Below, one piece after another: positions 35,121-47,116 of a stretch of 64,000 nt of DNA (the first letter of the stretch is position 1; each line of letters opens with the position of its first letter). The notes below the pieces were generated by a model, which did no database searches, had not been told where the DNA came from, and saw only the letters and a list, made by a program, of their open reading frames with translations. The DNA lies in assembly GCA_027475525.1 (NCBI GenBank), contig JAMWFC010000088.1, positions 837,534 through 901,533 on the forward strand, read 5' to 3'. This DNA comes from Macrolepiota albuminosa (taxonomy: Eukaryota; Basidiomycota; Agaricomycetes; Agaricales; Agaricaceae). A program made the position numbers and the translations under genes.

Positions 35121-37991
35121 CTAGAGCTGGGGACCCGAACCACCCTCACCCTCCCCTTCCCTCGGCCAGCCCCGGAAATCCTCCCCCACCCTCTCTGCAT
35201 CATGCTTCCGCCACACCTCCTTGGCCAGCTGGTCCCAAGATGGGAGCTGCTTGCCCTCGTCCAGGACCCGCTCGAACCACGATCCTGGGGCTGAGATGTT
35301 CCTCTGGCGATGTGCCACCACCAACCTCCCCAACAAGTCCAGACCCCGCTCCACCCTGGGGTTCCCTGCCTCCGACCGTAATCCCTCTTGCAGGGACACA
35401 AATGCTGCGGCAGCCCCGTCTAGGAGCAGGTGATGCTCCCAAGCCCAGCCTGAAGATATCGGTACCGACCCGACCACGAGAAAGGAGGGACACTCACTCA
35501 AGGAGGCCATGCGCCCAATGACCATGTCCCGGCGCAAGGCCTTGACCAACCCCGGGCTTGAGGGACCTTGCCCCAGGAGCCCCACCCCCTGCTCCAGCCT
35601 GGCCCTCATGGCGTCCAGCTGAGCCTCAGCTCCCCCCTGGGCCACCCTCACCTCCTCCAGCTCCCGGAGGGCCGTCTCGCGATCCTCCTCCAGCCCCCTC
35701 TGGAGCGCTGCCTCCTCCCTCGCCCCCTCCTCGTGCTCCTCCCTCTCCCAGTTGGCCTGCTCAAGGCGCTCCTGCAGAACCCTCGCCTTGACATCCAGCG
35801 GTCGCCCAGATAATGGGAAGAATGTCACTGGGAAGAGGTGCGCTGGGAAAGCTGGGGACAGGGTCTCCACGGGCAGACGTGCCCTCTTAGAGGGCCCCAG
35901 GGAGGGACTGGGCGGCGCCCGCCACTTTCCCTTGTCTGGTCACCCCCCATGACCCCCCTGCCCCTGGGTGCCGGACCAAGTGACCTGGCACGTGATCAAT
36001 ACTACAGGCCGGCTCCGGCCCCCTACCCGGTGATGATGCCAACTGTGGTTGGGTGCGCTGGACGTATACGCAGTACAACGCCGTCTCCAGCGCCTGGCAT
36101 ATGGGTTTGTGAGGAGTCCCGGCAGGGTCCCGGTGTGCTCGAGCAGAGGCGATAGGGTGATGCGCTAGATGATAGCGCCTCGGGTGCTACCTAGCAAGGG
36201 GTAAGCGTCGTAGTTTAAGAGAAGTTATAGAGAATAAAACGAATAGCGCAGCATAGTGTGCCCGTAAGTGGCACTGTAAACAATGAAGACGAGATAGACA
36301 AAACTAGCGCCGAACTTATTGACAAAGTCAGGCAATGCTAGCATGATTTGAACGCTAAGTGTAACTGGGTGCTTTAAGAGGTTACGATTCATTGCTATAT
36401 ACATGGCAAGTAGCTAGTTTTTATACTATGCGCTACGGTATTTCCAAAATAAGTCTATTGATGGCGCTACCAATTAGTGCCTCTCCTCGTGGTTGTAGCT
36501 AACAGCCACCTGTCAACAGCGACCTGCAGCACATGGGTGACGGCGACCAACGGCAACTCTAAAACTACTTAAAAATGATACAAATTTGCTTACTTTTTGA
36601 TGTAATTTAATTGGCCATGCCATCCCAGGATATGGTCGGGGAATCCTCGACAGACGCCATGAGCGCTAATCTTGGTGCTAACATTGTACCATCTTTTGAT
36701 GGATTTAAATGTCGGGTCTGCATGTATCCTGTCTCGTCCTTGTCGTCATTGATTCCTTTAGACTTCTGATTGAAGTGCCTCGGTGATTGACAGTGCCAAT
36801 TGCTAACTCCTTTCGGTATTGATCGGGGTTTGGTCAGGACTTCTGATTGAAGTGCCTCGGTGATTGACAGTGCCAATTGCTAACTCCTTTCGGTATTGAT
36901 CGGGGTTTGGTCAGAGTCAACTTCTCTCCGTTGTGCTAGTGCTATAAGTTCTAAGCCTCCTTGGTCTTCAAAATAAATAAGTGGAGTGTGCTGAGGGGCT
37001 GATACTGGTGTTTAAGATGAATGGATAAGTCTTGCCATAGAGCGCCAGCGCTAGGGCTGCTCTGTACTCCAAGCTGGTTGCTAGAGTCTCCAGTGTGTCA
37101 AGTGTCGGTCAACCTATAATGTTCCTTGATGTGCTCAGTCCAAGTAGAAGCCTATCACTGAACGACTCTCCCCTCCCCCGCCCCACCCCCTGAACCTCCT
37201 GCGGGCACCCCCCTGGACCCCCAGCAGGCACCTCCTCTGGGACCCCTTCCAGCTCCGCTACCCAGGTCCTCTTCTCTACCCCGATCCTCCGGGTCACCCC
37301 TTCCAACGGCCACCCCTGCTCCCACGACACACCGTATGCCCTCCATAGCGCCGAGACAGAACACCGCTCATGATTGAGGCAACACGCCTTGCACACTGAG
37401 GTGTCCCATTGAGATGAGGAGGCTGGGGCCTCGAACAAGCAGGAGACCTGCCAGCGGGCACAGTGGAGGCACTAGGCACTCAAATCAGCTACAAAATTGG
37501 GAGCACGAGACCACCTACTGGCCCATTACTGACGCACCAGGCGTGGAAGGGCATGCTCAAACTGTTCTTGCGACACGCCCACCCATGGGATGCGCCGATC
37601 CTCCGGGACCACGGAAATGGTCCCCATGCCCATCCTGGACTGCCAAAAACGGGGAGCGACGAGACGAGGCCGTGGGGAAGAGTGATGGCGGGGGGGGCAG
37701 ACAGTCATCTGCACAAAGGAAGGCGCAGGACGGCTGGAGCCCGCCCCAGGAGCAGACTCCAGAAGCTGACTGGGACCCGCCTCGGGGCAGGAGTGTTGCG
37801 TTGTCCTGGAAAGAAAGGTCAGTTGAGATAAGCAGATGACGCGGAAAGCGCTCACGTTGTTGAGCGAGCACTGCCACACGCTCCTGGTCGAGGTGAGCCC
37901 AGTACCGCACGTCCCAGGCTTCCCATGCCATGAGGGGTGCAACCTCGTTAGTTTGTGGGGGCATCGGAGAATGCATCGGCGTACGCAACAT
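35121..37991 (-). pseudogene. Antisense zinc-cluster/coiled-coil gene in E2, interrupted
   Basis: Start ATG 37991 (MLRTPMHSPMPPQTNEV..), with the same two introns as in E1; the donor GTGAGC and acceptor TTTCCAG of intron 1 are intact, and TGG stands where E1 has TGA. The zinc cluster lies at about 37477-37370. The gene is then split by a block of about 1.1 kb absent from E1 (36031-37161). Downstream, 35870-35121 is an open frame with a strong coiled coil (ERLEQANWEREEHEEGAREE..) and a C-terminal block shared with E1 (ERGLDLLGRLVVAHRQRN), with an intron of about 55 bp near 35500-35445. It stops at TAG 35123-35121. Conserved splice sites and protein sequence in two diverged elements suggest past selection on it. 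Confidence 0.55.
36031..37161. mobile_element. Block of about 1.1 kb absent from E1, of unknown type
   Basis: E1 reads CCCTACCCGGACGACTCCCC where E2 has the same flanks (CCCTACCCGG and ACGACTCTCC) separated by 1131 bp. The block is AT-richer than its surroundings and has no recognisable coding region. Its ends read TGATGATGCC and CCTATCACTGA; GTGAT at the left is complementary to ATCAC at the right, too short to call terminal repeats. A 77-bp duplication (36761/36838) lies inside, so the true length is about 1.05 kb. Confidence 0.6.
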
Positions 37992-38119
37992 GGTTTAGTT
38001 GATGGTAAAATTTTTTTTTTCAATACGTGGCAGGACAGGTGCCAGATTCCACGCTTGAGCCCCGGTCTGAACTACTGGCAGTGCGCGCCTCGGAGGGTCT
38101 TGGTGCTGAGAGGGGGTGA

Positions 38120-38921
38120 TGTCACAACCCCTCCCTGGGACATCTCCGGAGCCCCATCCAGGAGCCTCTTTCGTCAACCCCACAGCATGCCCCACCCCCA
38201 CAGCTGCCATCACCGCCATCAGCCAGCCCCCCTGGGAACCCTGCATCATGGACCCCAGATCAATCGCCATCAATGATCAGATTGCACGACCCACTCCTGG
38301 CCATCACGCATCACGCATCACAGCCCTCTCCGCACCAATTGATTGCGCGCCCCATACGCGCAATCCAAGTATACAGTCCCTGCCCGCTACTCAATGCCTC
38401 CCAGAGCCCATCCCAGACACCCCGGAACTCCAAGACCTGGTCCCGTAGTACTTATAGCGTAGTTCCCTGTTGTATTCGCTGAGCCCATCCCAGACACCCC
38501 GGAACTCCAAGACCTGGTCCCGTAGTACTTATAGCGTAGTTCCCTGTTGTATTCGCTAGTCTTGATATTAACTTGAATTGTTGCGTGTCCTCTGCTTGAC
38601 TGGTACGCACTGACTGGCACGCTTCGTCTGGCACGCTTGAATAATCGCGTGCTCTAAGATTGGTATGCACTTCGCGACTTATAATTTGTTAATCCGGTCT
38701 TGTCTTAGAACCCCCAGTTCACGACTCGACCCCCACCCAGCCCCCAGCTACCCGAAACCCAAAACCCCCAGATCAAGTTCCCTCTCCCAGGATTACCCCT
38801 GTTCGCGTCTTGAACCCTGGAGTCCTAGCCCCAGAGTTCCAGACATCCGAGTATCCGTAGATCAAGTCCGCCTCGTAAGGGCGTTGCTTTCCCAGAAAGC
38901 CCCCAACTCAGCGGAACCTGA
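38120..38921 (+). repeat. E2 3' LTR
   Basis: It begins TGTCACAACCCC right after a purine tract (GAGAGGGGGTGA) and ends GCGGAACCTGA. It contains one 77-bp duplication (38404/38481); without it the LTR is about 725 bp. Confidence 0.85.
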
Positions 38922-38928
38922 CTACTGG
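38922..38928. repeat. Possible target-site duplication, right copy
   Basis: CTACTGG directly after the last LTR, identical to 15951-15957 before the first LTR. Confidence 0.45.
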
Positions 38929-39930
38929 AGGCAAACACTATCAATCACTGTGGTTCAACTTGGTACTTATTACTACTCATTGCGAGCTAGAATGTTTCGA
39001 TAGGTAAAATTCTGGCAATTAGTACAATGTAAGTACGACTTCAGCCTGTTCAATCTATGGATCTATGCGGCTTGAAACAAATCTTTTCTGCAAATGCGAC
39101 CATGGAAAAACCGTTGTATTACTCGAACAACTATGCAATGAAGCCTTATATATACCAACCTGCTAAAACAACCAAGATGTTCAGTGACATTAAGTATGAC
39201 TTTAGTGACTTCCATCACAATCAGTCTGTATAGACATATTAGACCCTGTGATGTGAGGGTCAGTCATCTTTGTCTCAGGAAGTTCTTCATCTGTTGGCTC
39301 TGCAGCCATTTGATCTATCCTATTGTCTGGTTGTTTAGTTATGGGGTCCCACTTTACAGAAGGGGTGTTTAGTATGTTTTTTGCTCTATTTACACACAGG
39401 TGGGGGTGAAATTTCATTTGGTATTTTACATATAATGTACAGCCAGACTACATATTATATTACTGGATAGCTGTATATATGCATAGGAGGAAGACAGAGA
39501 GAAGACTTATATATATATAGAAAATGAACTTGATACTTCCTATATGTCTGTTGGTATAGTATTATTATTTATGACAAATAGCTGCTGAATAGCAGTAAGA
39601 CATGGTAACAAAACAGACAAGTTTAAAGTCTCGTTGATAAAGTCGTTGATGATGATTTTTGAAAAGAGTAAGCGAGACAAAATATACTAATAAGGAACTT
39701 AATAGAAACTTCTAGAGCATTCTAGAGCATCACGTGATCTGCAACGAACTTGTGAGGAACTGAGACGTTCGAGCTTGTAAAGAACCCTTTCTCTTACTTA
39801 CGTAAGAGAGTCGGGGATCAGCCATGACTTCTGGTTATCTTCTGCTCCTCTACATAGATGGGTTAGAGCAGCAATGAAAGCTGTGAAACAGTGGATACAG
39901 GGCGAAGCACCAGCAGAAGACATTACTGAG
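38929..39930. other. Stretch without a recognisable gene
   Basis: AT-rich sequence with no supported coding frame. The part 39582-39785 is a diverged copy of 14936-15110, and it contains a short tandem repeat CTAGAGCATT (39713-39733). Confidence 0.5.
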
Positions 39931-39984
39931 CTAGATATGATGTTCAATGCACCTGCCATCCAACATTCCCCATTGCCTTCCTAT

Positions 39985-40288
39985 AGGTCCCCGTTTCCTC
40001 GACAATCATGAGAAATTGGCCAAGAGCTTTGATACTTGTTTGCAGGCGGGTGACTGGCCCGTGCCTGAAGACGACAAGCCACATGATATCCTAGGGCTTC
40101 TAAAGCCTGTACCTGAGGACGAGTTGTGGGACATTGGCAGCTCGAATAGAAGTTTACAATCCGCTTCAGGTTCCAGGAGTAGAGGCTCAGAGACGAGGTC
40201 GTCACGAATGTGTACGACTGGAAAGCAGAGTCGTATGTATGCTGGCTGCATGGAAATACCAATGCTCTTCTTATATCATTTCCGATAG
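39985..40288 (+). CDS. Low-confidence hypothetical exon
   Basis: After a possible CCTATAG acceptor at about 39986 the frame reads PRFLDNHEKLAKSFDTC and DWPVPEDDKPHDILGLL up to a stop near 40288. An upstream open stretch in another frame (about 39870-39985, ..QGEAPAEDITELDMM..) could be the preceding exon. No domain is recognised and no start is certain. It may be a gene fragment next to the transposon block. Confidence 0.25.
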
Positions 40289-40899
40289 AGCATACTACAT
40301 AGGCGTGAAGTAAAGGCTGAATATTGGATTGAAGTCAGCAACGATTGTCCGTTTCTTGCGTGGATGTCCAATTTCCTGGCCGACGCACTCGAACCTGCAT
40401 TGTCTACAAGCTTGTAATGAACAGACAATATACTTGTTACAGGATGCATGATACATGGCACGTATACAACTTGTCTTTCCGGAATCATTATTTGTGACCT
40501 CAAAAGTTCCGATCGACAATGATGCTAAGAAAAGTACGTACAGCTCTACATCGATATCCCACGAGATCGCATAATTGGCCTCTTTTCACGCGCACAATTT
40601 CCTTGCTGATATCAGAACACCTCAATCTGCACCTTCCATTCTCAACATTGACAACCAGTCAGCAATCTCTGTATTTAAGCACCCCAAACACACGGGTCGG
40701 TTCTGAGCAGTCGATTAAAAGAAGAAGAGGCTAAAAACATTGAGTTGTGGTTGGCCCCCAGCAAGATGGAATATGTATGCTGAAGGCACACATCACAGCT
40801 CAACTCAACTTATTCCATCATGGCTAACTAGAGTTCATCCAGTTCTCAGTGGTCTCGACGCGCCACATTGTGAAATTGCAAGTCAAAGCCTAACATATC
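40289..40899. other. Stretch without a recognisable gene
   Basis: Only short frames on both strands. It includes the 3' flank of the methyltransferase gene that ends at 40900. Confidence 0.4.
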
Positions 40900-41792
40900 C
40901 TACGTACCAAGATGTTTCACAAACCTTCCCACCTGATGCCAGAACAGGCTTTCCTCAGGTTCTCCATCTTTCCCCCACAGTTCCCGAGAACTCCACATAC
41001 TCACCCGCTCTCCATTCCTACTAATAGTCATCATCCGTTCCGCAAACAAATGCGATGGCCTGTCAAGTCTACACCCATCAAACGGGACACTCCAAAGGGG
41101 AGCCCAGAACCGCTGCCACCAAGCAACGTCCTCGCGGGGGCTCAGAACGTGCTCATAAAAGAGCAACGTTCCCCCGGGTTTGAGAACATCCCGGACGAGT
41201 GCGGTCAACGTCCGTTCGGGAGACGGGACGGAACAAAGCGTGAGAACGGAGATGAGAGTGTCGACGGGGTGAGGGGCCCCTCCGAGATGCGATAGGATCG
41301 CCTGCGTGTCTTCTGCACCACAGGATAGAATCGCGAGGGTCCCGTCGGATTCGAGAAACCCGGCTTTGTTGGCGTTCGCGCGGATATGGCTGTGCATGAG
41401 CGCGTTGGGCTCTAGTGCTATGTACTTCGAGACGAGCTTTCTGTCGAGATAGTTGACGGTGTGTCCGTGTCCTGCGAAACCGCGGCGTGAGAACCTTGAA
41501 AGCGGGGAGGGTTGGTGTAAACACAACAAACAAATTACAAACCTGCACCGATGTCGAGGATGACTCCGGTTGCATTTGAGGGTATCAGTTTTTCTTTGAC
41601 TGGCCGCCCGGCTTCGTCTGTACCATCTGCGAAAGCGACCCAGACATGTGACATGAACACACGAGATAATTGCGTCGGGCGCAAAATCAGCAGAGGGCGG
41701 TGAATGACATCTCGGAGTGTAGGCCAAATAGCAGTACTGATTGCTGCCCTGAGGTCAGAGAATAGGTTAAAGGCAGCTGACAACTTCATCAC
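40900..41792 (-). CDS. SAM-dependent methyltransferase, METTL7-like
   Basis: Two exons on the minus strand: 41792-41543 and 41471-40900, with an intron of 71 bp (donor GTTTGT, acceptor TCGCAG), giving 273 residues. The splice rebuilds the SAM-binding motif I, VILDIGAG-HGHTVNYLD. Further family marks are YIALEPN, DTLISVLTLCSVPSPER, LKPGGTLLFYEHV and WAPLWSVPFDGCRLDR, the pattern of METTL7/TMT1-type methyltransferases. Human METTL7 proteins are membrane-associated and methylate small alkyl thiols; the substrate of the fungal protein cannot be told from sequence. The N-terminus (residues 1-60) is hydrophobic in part and could mediate membrane contact. The first codons are ATG ATG, and either could start. 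The stop is TAG 40902-40900. No lesion is seen. Confidence 0.8.
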
Positions 41793-42499
41793 GCGGATGT
41801 GAATCGTGCAGATTCATTTATGTTTTGACTTTTGTTTTCCAGCATCACGGAGATCTCCCTTCCCCCGTGGGGAGTCGGTGCCGAACGTTGGAGAGAGTTC
41901 GCGTTCGCTGCTGATTGTCTTTTTCTTCCCTTGGGAAAGAATGATCTTATTCTGGTATAGAATAATCAGTACTCTCGTTCTCGATTAGCAGCTGTCTATA
42001 CTTGTACTCAAAAGTACTACAACTCACCTTCTCGCTTTGTCGGCCACCATGGGAACTTGCTTCCCAGGGAGACGATGGGAAAGTCAACAAAGATTGCTAT
42101 ATAAATTATGACAATTGAAAGAAGCCAACGTGCCCTCGACTTACTCGCCCCTGTCACAAGGCAGTGAGTGTATTTGGCGGAACTGAGTAGATGTATGCTG
42201 TAATTCTGATGGCCGAGCGTAATTTACCTTCAGGCAGCTAGCACAGAATAGTAGAACAAGGACCTTGTCAAACCATAACTGACACCGAACCTCTAATTTT
42301 ATAGATCTCAATGATAGAAGAATGGCCCAAACCATAGATTAATGATACACTGGTATACAAACTAGAGATCTTCTACACTCTCACTACTGAGGTGCCTAAA
42401 ATATCAACAAATAAGCATCTTGTCCGATTTAAACGACATCACAAAAACATACCTCGACAACTTAAAAAAGAAAGATAAATAAAAACCCACAAGCCCAGA
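41793..42499. other. Intergenic region between methyltransferase and H2B
   Basis: The methyltransferase promoter and the H2B 3' flank face this interval. No supported reading frame. Confidence 0.5.
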
Positions 42500-43055
<556 letters not shown>

Positions 43056-43376
43056 TGCGAGATGTGTTTGGATGATCAAGTTGCGAGGGGAGTCTTGCGG
43101 TGGAAGTGAACGAAGACGACGCCAATGCCGACCAAGAGATTATATAACGACGCGTGAGTTTGTACATGTTGTGTCTCCGCGACGCGTCTTTGTTGAATGT
43201 GACAAACCGACCAACCAACGGCAAACAAAGGAGAATAGTGGCAGCACGCGTCGTGGCACGTGATGCATGATTTGACGTATAAATGTTGGCCAAAATCGTG
43301 GTCGTGGCTTCTCCACTTTTTACCCAACAAGCCTTTTTGCCAACTACCACCACCACCACTACTACACTCGTATACC
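43056..43376. promoter_or_regulatory. Bidirectional H2B-H2A promoter with TATA boxes and three ACGCGT sites
   Basis: TATAAAT at 43278-43284 lies about 93 bp before the H2A start. TATATAA (on the minus strand, 43146-43140) lies about 85 bp before the H2B start. ACGCGT occurs at 43150-43155, 43182-43187 and 43246-43251. ACGCGT is the MluI cell-cycle box bound by the MBF factor in yeasts, which drives G1/S genes; its use here is inference from the motif. Confidence 0.65.
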
Positions 43377-43938
43377 ATGTCTGGCAAAGGAAAGGCTGGC
43401 AAGTCGGGAGGCAAGGCGAGCGGTGATGCAAGCAAGTCCCAGTCTCGTTCTGCAAAGGCGGGTCTCCAGTTCCCCGTTGGTCGTGTACACCGTCTTTTGA
43501 AGCGAGGCAACTACGCACAGCGTGTCGGTGCCGGCGCACCAGGTGTGTTTTATACAATTTTCTTTTGTTCTGTTATTGAAAGTTGTGTAGTGTATCTCGC
43601 TGCTGTCCTTGAATACCTCGCTGCTGAAATCCTTGAGCTCGCTGGCAACGCAGCCCGTGATAACAAGAAACAACGTATTGTTCCCCGTCATCTGCAACTC
43701 GCCATCAGGAATGATGAAGAGTGAGTGTTTTTGTCACTTTTGCCGAATTTTGTTGATTGTTTTCCAGATTGAACAAACTTCTTGGAGATGTTGTGATCTC
43801 ACAAGGCGGTGTCGTGCCTCACATTGCACCGGTATGTTGTGTGTGTTTACTCTGGACTTGAGCTTATTGCTTGATTAGGAACTGTTGCCCAGCAAAACCT
43901 CCAAACGAGACAAGGACGGAATCAGCCAAGAGGTGTAG
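43377..43938 (+). CDS. H2A: Histone H2A, SQE-tailed
   Basis: Four exons, 43377-43542, 43591-43720, 43768-43831 and 43879-43938, give 139 residues; the introns are GT-AG and 47-48 bp. The protein starts [17 protein letters not shown] and contains [39 protein letters not shown] (start of the acidic patch), [19 protein letters not shown] and [15 protein letters not shown]. It ends DGISQEV. The SQE tail is the site phosphorylated by ATM/ATR-type kinases at DNA breaks, so in this fungus canonical H2A probably also serves as H2A.X. It shares a promoter with H2B. No lesion is seen. Confidence 0.97.
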
Positions 43939-44136
43939 ATTACAGTTTACTTCTATTCTTTATTCCATTCTATTTTGTACTGCCACTTGTATTATCGCGA
44001 CTTACAAATAATGACACATTAACACTGAGATGACGTGGGCAGTGTTTAGTGATAATAATAGTGCCGGTGGAGCCAAAAAATTGATACTCCTCCACGAAGC
44101 GAGCGAGGTCCGTTCTGTTCTCGACTACAATCTTGG

Positions 44137-47116
44137 ATGGATGCCTTGTCCCAGGTAAGCCTTGTTCGTCGTTGTCTGGCCCGTTCTCACCGTGCCCAGC
44201 CCCGCGTCCTCACCAACGACGACATCGAGGCCGTCATCCACGCTGCAACCTCCTCGCGCGCTTCTCCTGATGCACGACCTGCCCCATTAAAGGATACCCG
44301 CACGCAGCTCTTCGTGGGCAACGTACGTACCCGTCCTCTTCTCCCCTATACCCCTATTTTTCTCATCTGTCGTCCAGCTTCCATTTCGCGTCCGCTGGCA
44401 GGATCTCAAAGACCTTTTTCGGCGCGCAGGCACAGTTCTGCGTGCGGACGTCTCCCTCGGTCCGGATAACCGATCCCGAGGATATGGTACTGTCCTTCTC
44501 GCCACTGCTGAAGATGCAGGGCGCGCTATAGATCTCTTTAATGGATACTCGTGGCAAAATCGCATACTTGAAGTACGTCCTGATCGATTACCACCAGACT
44601 ATGATGCAAATCATCCTCCTGCAATCGTCTCGGCTCCTCACGACGAAGACCCTTTGGACTATTCTGCGTTGTTGGATCCACATCATGATTTTTCTGCGAA
44701 TTTGTCCTTGAGGAGCTTGTTTGTTGGAAATGTGCGTAGTTTCTTTCTCGTGTGGTACCTTGCGCGCTTAATTCATTTTTTGTAGATACCCTTTCATTGT
44801 CAATGGCAGGATCTCAAGGACCTCTTCCGTCGAGCTGGGACTATCATGCGTGCTGATGTCGCCCTCGGGCAAGACGGCCGTTCTCGTGGATTTGGAACCG
44901 TAACCTTTGCAACTGAAACAGACGCCGAACGCGCAGTTCAACTGTTCAACGGGTACGTTCCGCAGTTGGTTTCATCATTATTTATATTTCTTATCCTTGT
45001 GGGAAGATACGAATACAACGGACGAACTCTCAAAGTCACCCACGACAAATTCACCCAGCTCAACCAACTTCCTATCGTCTCCCCCTCACCTGCTTCCATT
45101 TCACCTGCACCGTCTGTCCGCAGCGCCCCCGACGCTCGCACCAGTGCCATGTCTCTGCCAAAGACAACGGTATATCAACCGCGCCAGCTGTCGTCGCTGA
45201 CATCATCCAACAAACAGCTATCGATCCCCTATTCGAGCCATCACCTCGGACTTGGGGCGTCTTCTACTTCGACCTCGAGCTCGCCTGCCCCATTCGATGT
45301 GTGGCCTCAACAACAGCCGCAGGAGAAATCCAGAGAAGGGGAATTCTTCAAGTCGTTTTCGGTGTTGGATTTAGGAGTGATTACGAGAGTGCCGTCGACG
45401 ATGTCTAGTTACTCTGCACCGGCGCCGAGTGCGTCGAGATCGACATCAATGTCGTCGACAAAACCCCCATCGGTAGCTTCGACTGGCTCACTGACCTCTT
45501 CGTCTTCGTTGGCTTCGTTATCCGCTTCGACGTCGGCGAGCTCGAATGACAACTCGCACCGACCGCTCTCGTTTGAGCGCCACCGACGGCTATCTGCGAC
45601 GAAGGAGGATCTATCATCTTCACCGCCTGCGCCGTCCACGTCTGCCATCTCGACCGCCAACAGCACGATCCTGCCTCCTCTCAACGTCAACCTCCAAAAA
45701 CGCCGATCCCCAACACGCCATCCAGGTCCCATCGCACTCCCTCCACCGCCGCCCGTATTCACTCACGCGCATCCACATTCCCCGCATAGCATTCTAGGGT
45801 TCTCACCGCTGCACCACCCGCACTCGCCGCTCTACGCACCGCCAATGTCGCACCACCAACAACAAATTGAGCAGATCAAACAAATGCACGGTCACCAGCC
45901 CCAGCACCAAGTAACACCCATGGGCCTCACGCTCACGCCCTCAATGCCGCCATTCAACTTCCTCCCACCAGGCCCTGGGTCTCCAAACACACCCGCAGCC
46001 GTCGGCGTACAAAACATGAACATGGGGATGGGGATGGGGATGAACCCCTACACGGTGTTCGCTCCGCCCCTCCCGAGCCCGATCCACGCTTCGCCCTTGC
46101 ACCACCCTCATACTCACGCGCACGCGCTGCACGCACACCCGTCTCACCCACTCCTCCACACACACGCACACGCACGCCCAGCCCCGTTCGGGATAACACC
46201 GCTCTCCCCGCCCGCCAGCGCCACCGCGTCCTCCTTCGCCTCTGCCTCTGCCTCCGCGGCGAATGCGACGAGCCCAGCCTCTGCCTCGGCCTCGGTATTT
46301 GCGAACTTCTCGCCTGCCGCGACTATGTCCCCCGGTGCGTTCTGGGGCCGCCCAGGCCACGGCCCGCCGCCTCCGAATCCACTGATTAACCCCGCGGTGG
46401 GTGCGCCTGTGCATGTGCAGCGTGTCGGTGAGTCAAGTTGTGTTAATCCTGCCGCGGGCGCGGGTGCGGAGCCGACGGGGTATTTTGATGGAGCGTGGTT
46501 CGGTGCGGAGGGAATGGATGATGTGGAGCGTGGGGATTTGAAGGGGAAGGGGGAGGGATATGAGCGGGCAGAGCTTGGGAATGGGAATGGGAATAGGGAA
46601 GGAGAAGGGAATGGGGAGAAGGAAAGGGGGGTGTTAGATGGTTCACCGAGGATCGAGAGGAAAGTCGATTGGGAGGGTATGGCTCTGCATCACACAGGTG
46701 TGGGGAATTATAGCAACGGTGTGTACGCTGAGATGGAGAGGCACGTTAACGGCACCGGGGGCGGGGAGGAAGCGCACACCGATACGGAAGAGTCGGCGCA
46801 GAAGCAAAAGCAGAAGCAGAAGCAAAAAACAAGTGCACGACCACGTCCTCGGCGGCATTCGAGCACGCACACGACGGTGCAGGTGCCGTGGCAGACGCAG
46901 GTGTCTCTCCCGCCGAAGAACGGGCCGCAAGAGGAGAGAGACGTTGCGGTTGAGTTGGATTCGGAAGTCAGGGCGGGTATGATGGCAGAAGGCGTCTCGC
47001 GGCTGGATTTAGCGTCGTCTCCGGAGTCGGATGGGTGTTCTGGGTTGGGTCCTTTTTCTCCTTCGGTTTCGAGGTCAGACAGGATTGGGAATGGTGAGGA
47101 TGGATATAGGGATTAG
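44137..47116 (+). CDS. Gbp2/Hrb1-like RNA-binding protein with two RRMs
   Basis: Five exons: 44137-44154, 44200-44322, 44378-44731, 44786-44952 and 45007-47116, total 923 residues, all GT-AG introns of 45-55 bp. RRM1 (residues about 43-115) has RNP2 LFVGNLPF and RNP1 RGYGTVLL. RRM2 (about 162-235) has LFVGNIPF and RGFGTVTF. Both share the WQDLKDLFRRAGT signature of the yeast Gbp2/Hrb1 family, which binds mRNA in quality control and export and can bind G-rich telomeric DNA. Introns 2 and 3 interrupt both RRMs at the same place, directly after LFVGN, which suggests an internal duplication that kept the intron. The last 690 residues are low complexity: Ser-rich, Pro-rich, a His-rich part (THAHALHAHPSHPLLHTHA) and a QK run. 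The partner set is unknown. Confidence 0.85.

Larger units (their letters stand above)
27349..38921 (+). mobile_element. Ty3/gypsy chromovirus E2, decayed copy
   Basis: It has the same plan as E1, including the antisense gene, but with many nonsense changes. Most clear stops are TGA where E1 has CGA, which is CpG deamination. It has few 77-bp duplications (34896, 36761, 38404), so its damage is largely real. A block of about 1.1 kb absent from E1 sits in the antisense gene. It ends with a complete 3' LTR followed by CTACTGG. Confidence 0.85.

Noticed and set aside
40276..40519. Small minus-strand frame with CRQCRFEC, resembling a zinc-binding exon
   Set aside because: The Cys pattern is incomplete, there is no supporting splice structure, and it overlaps other short frames.
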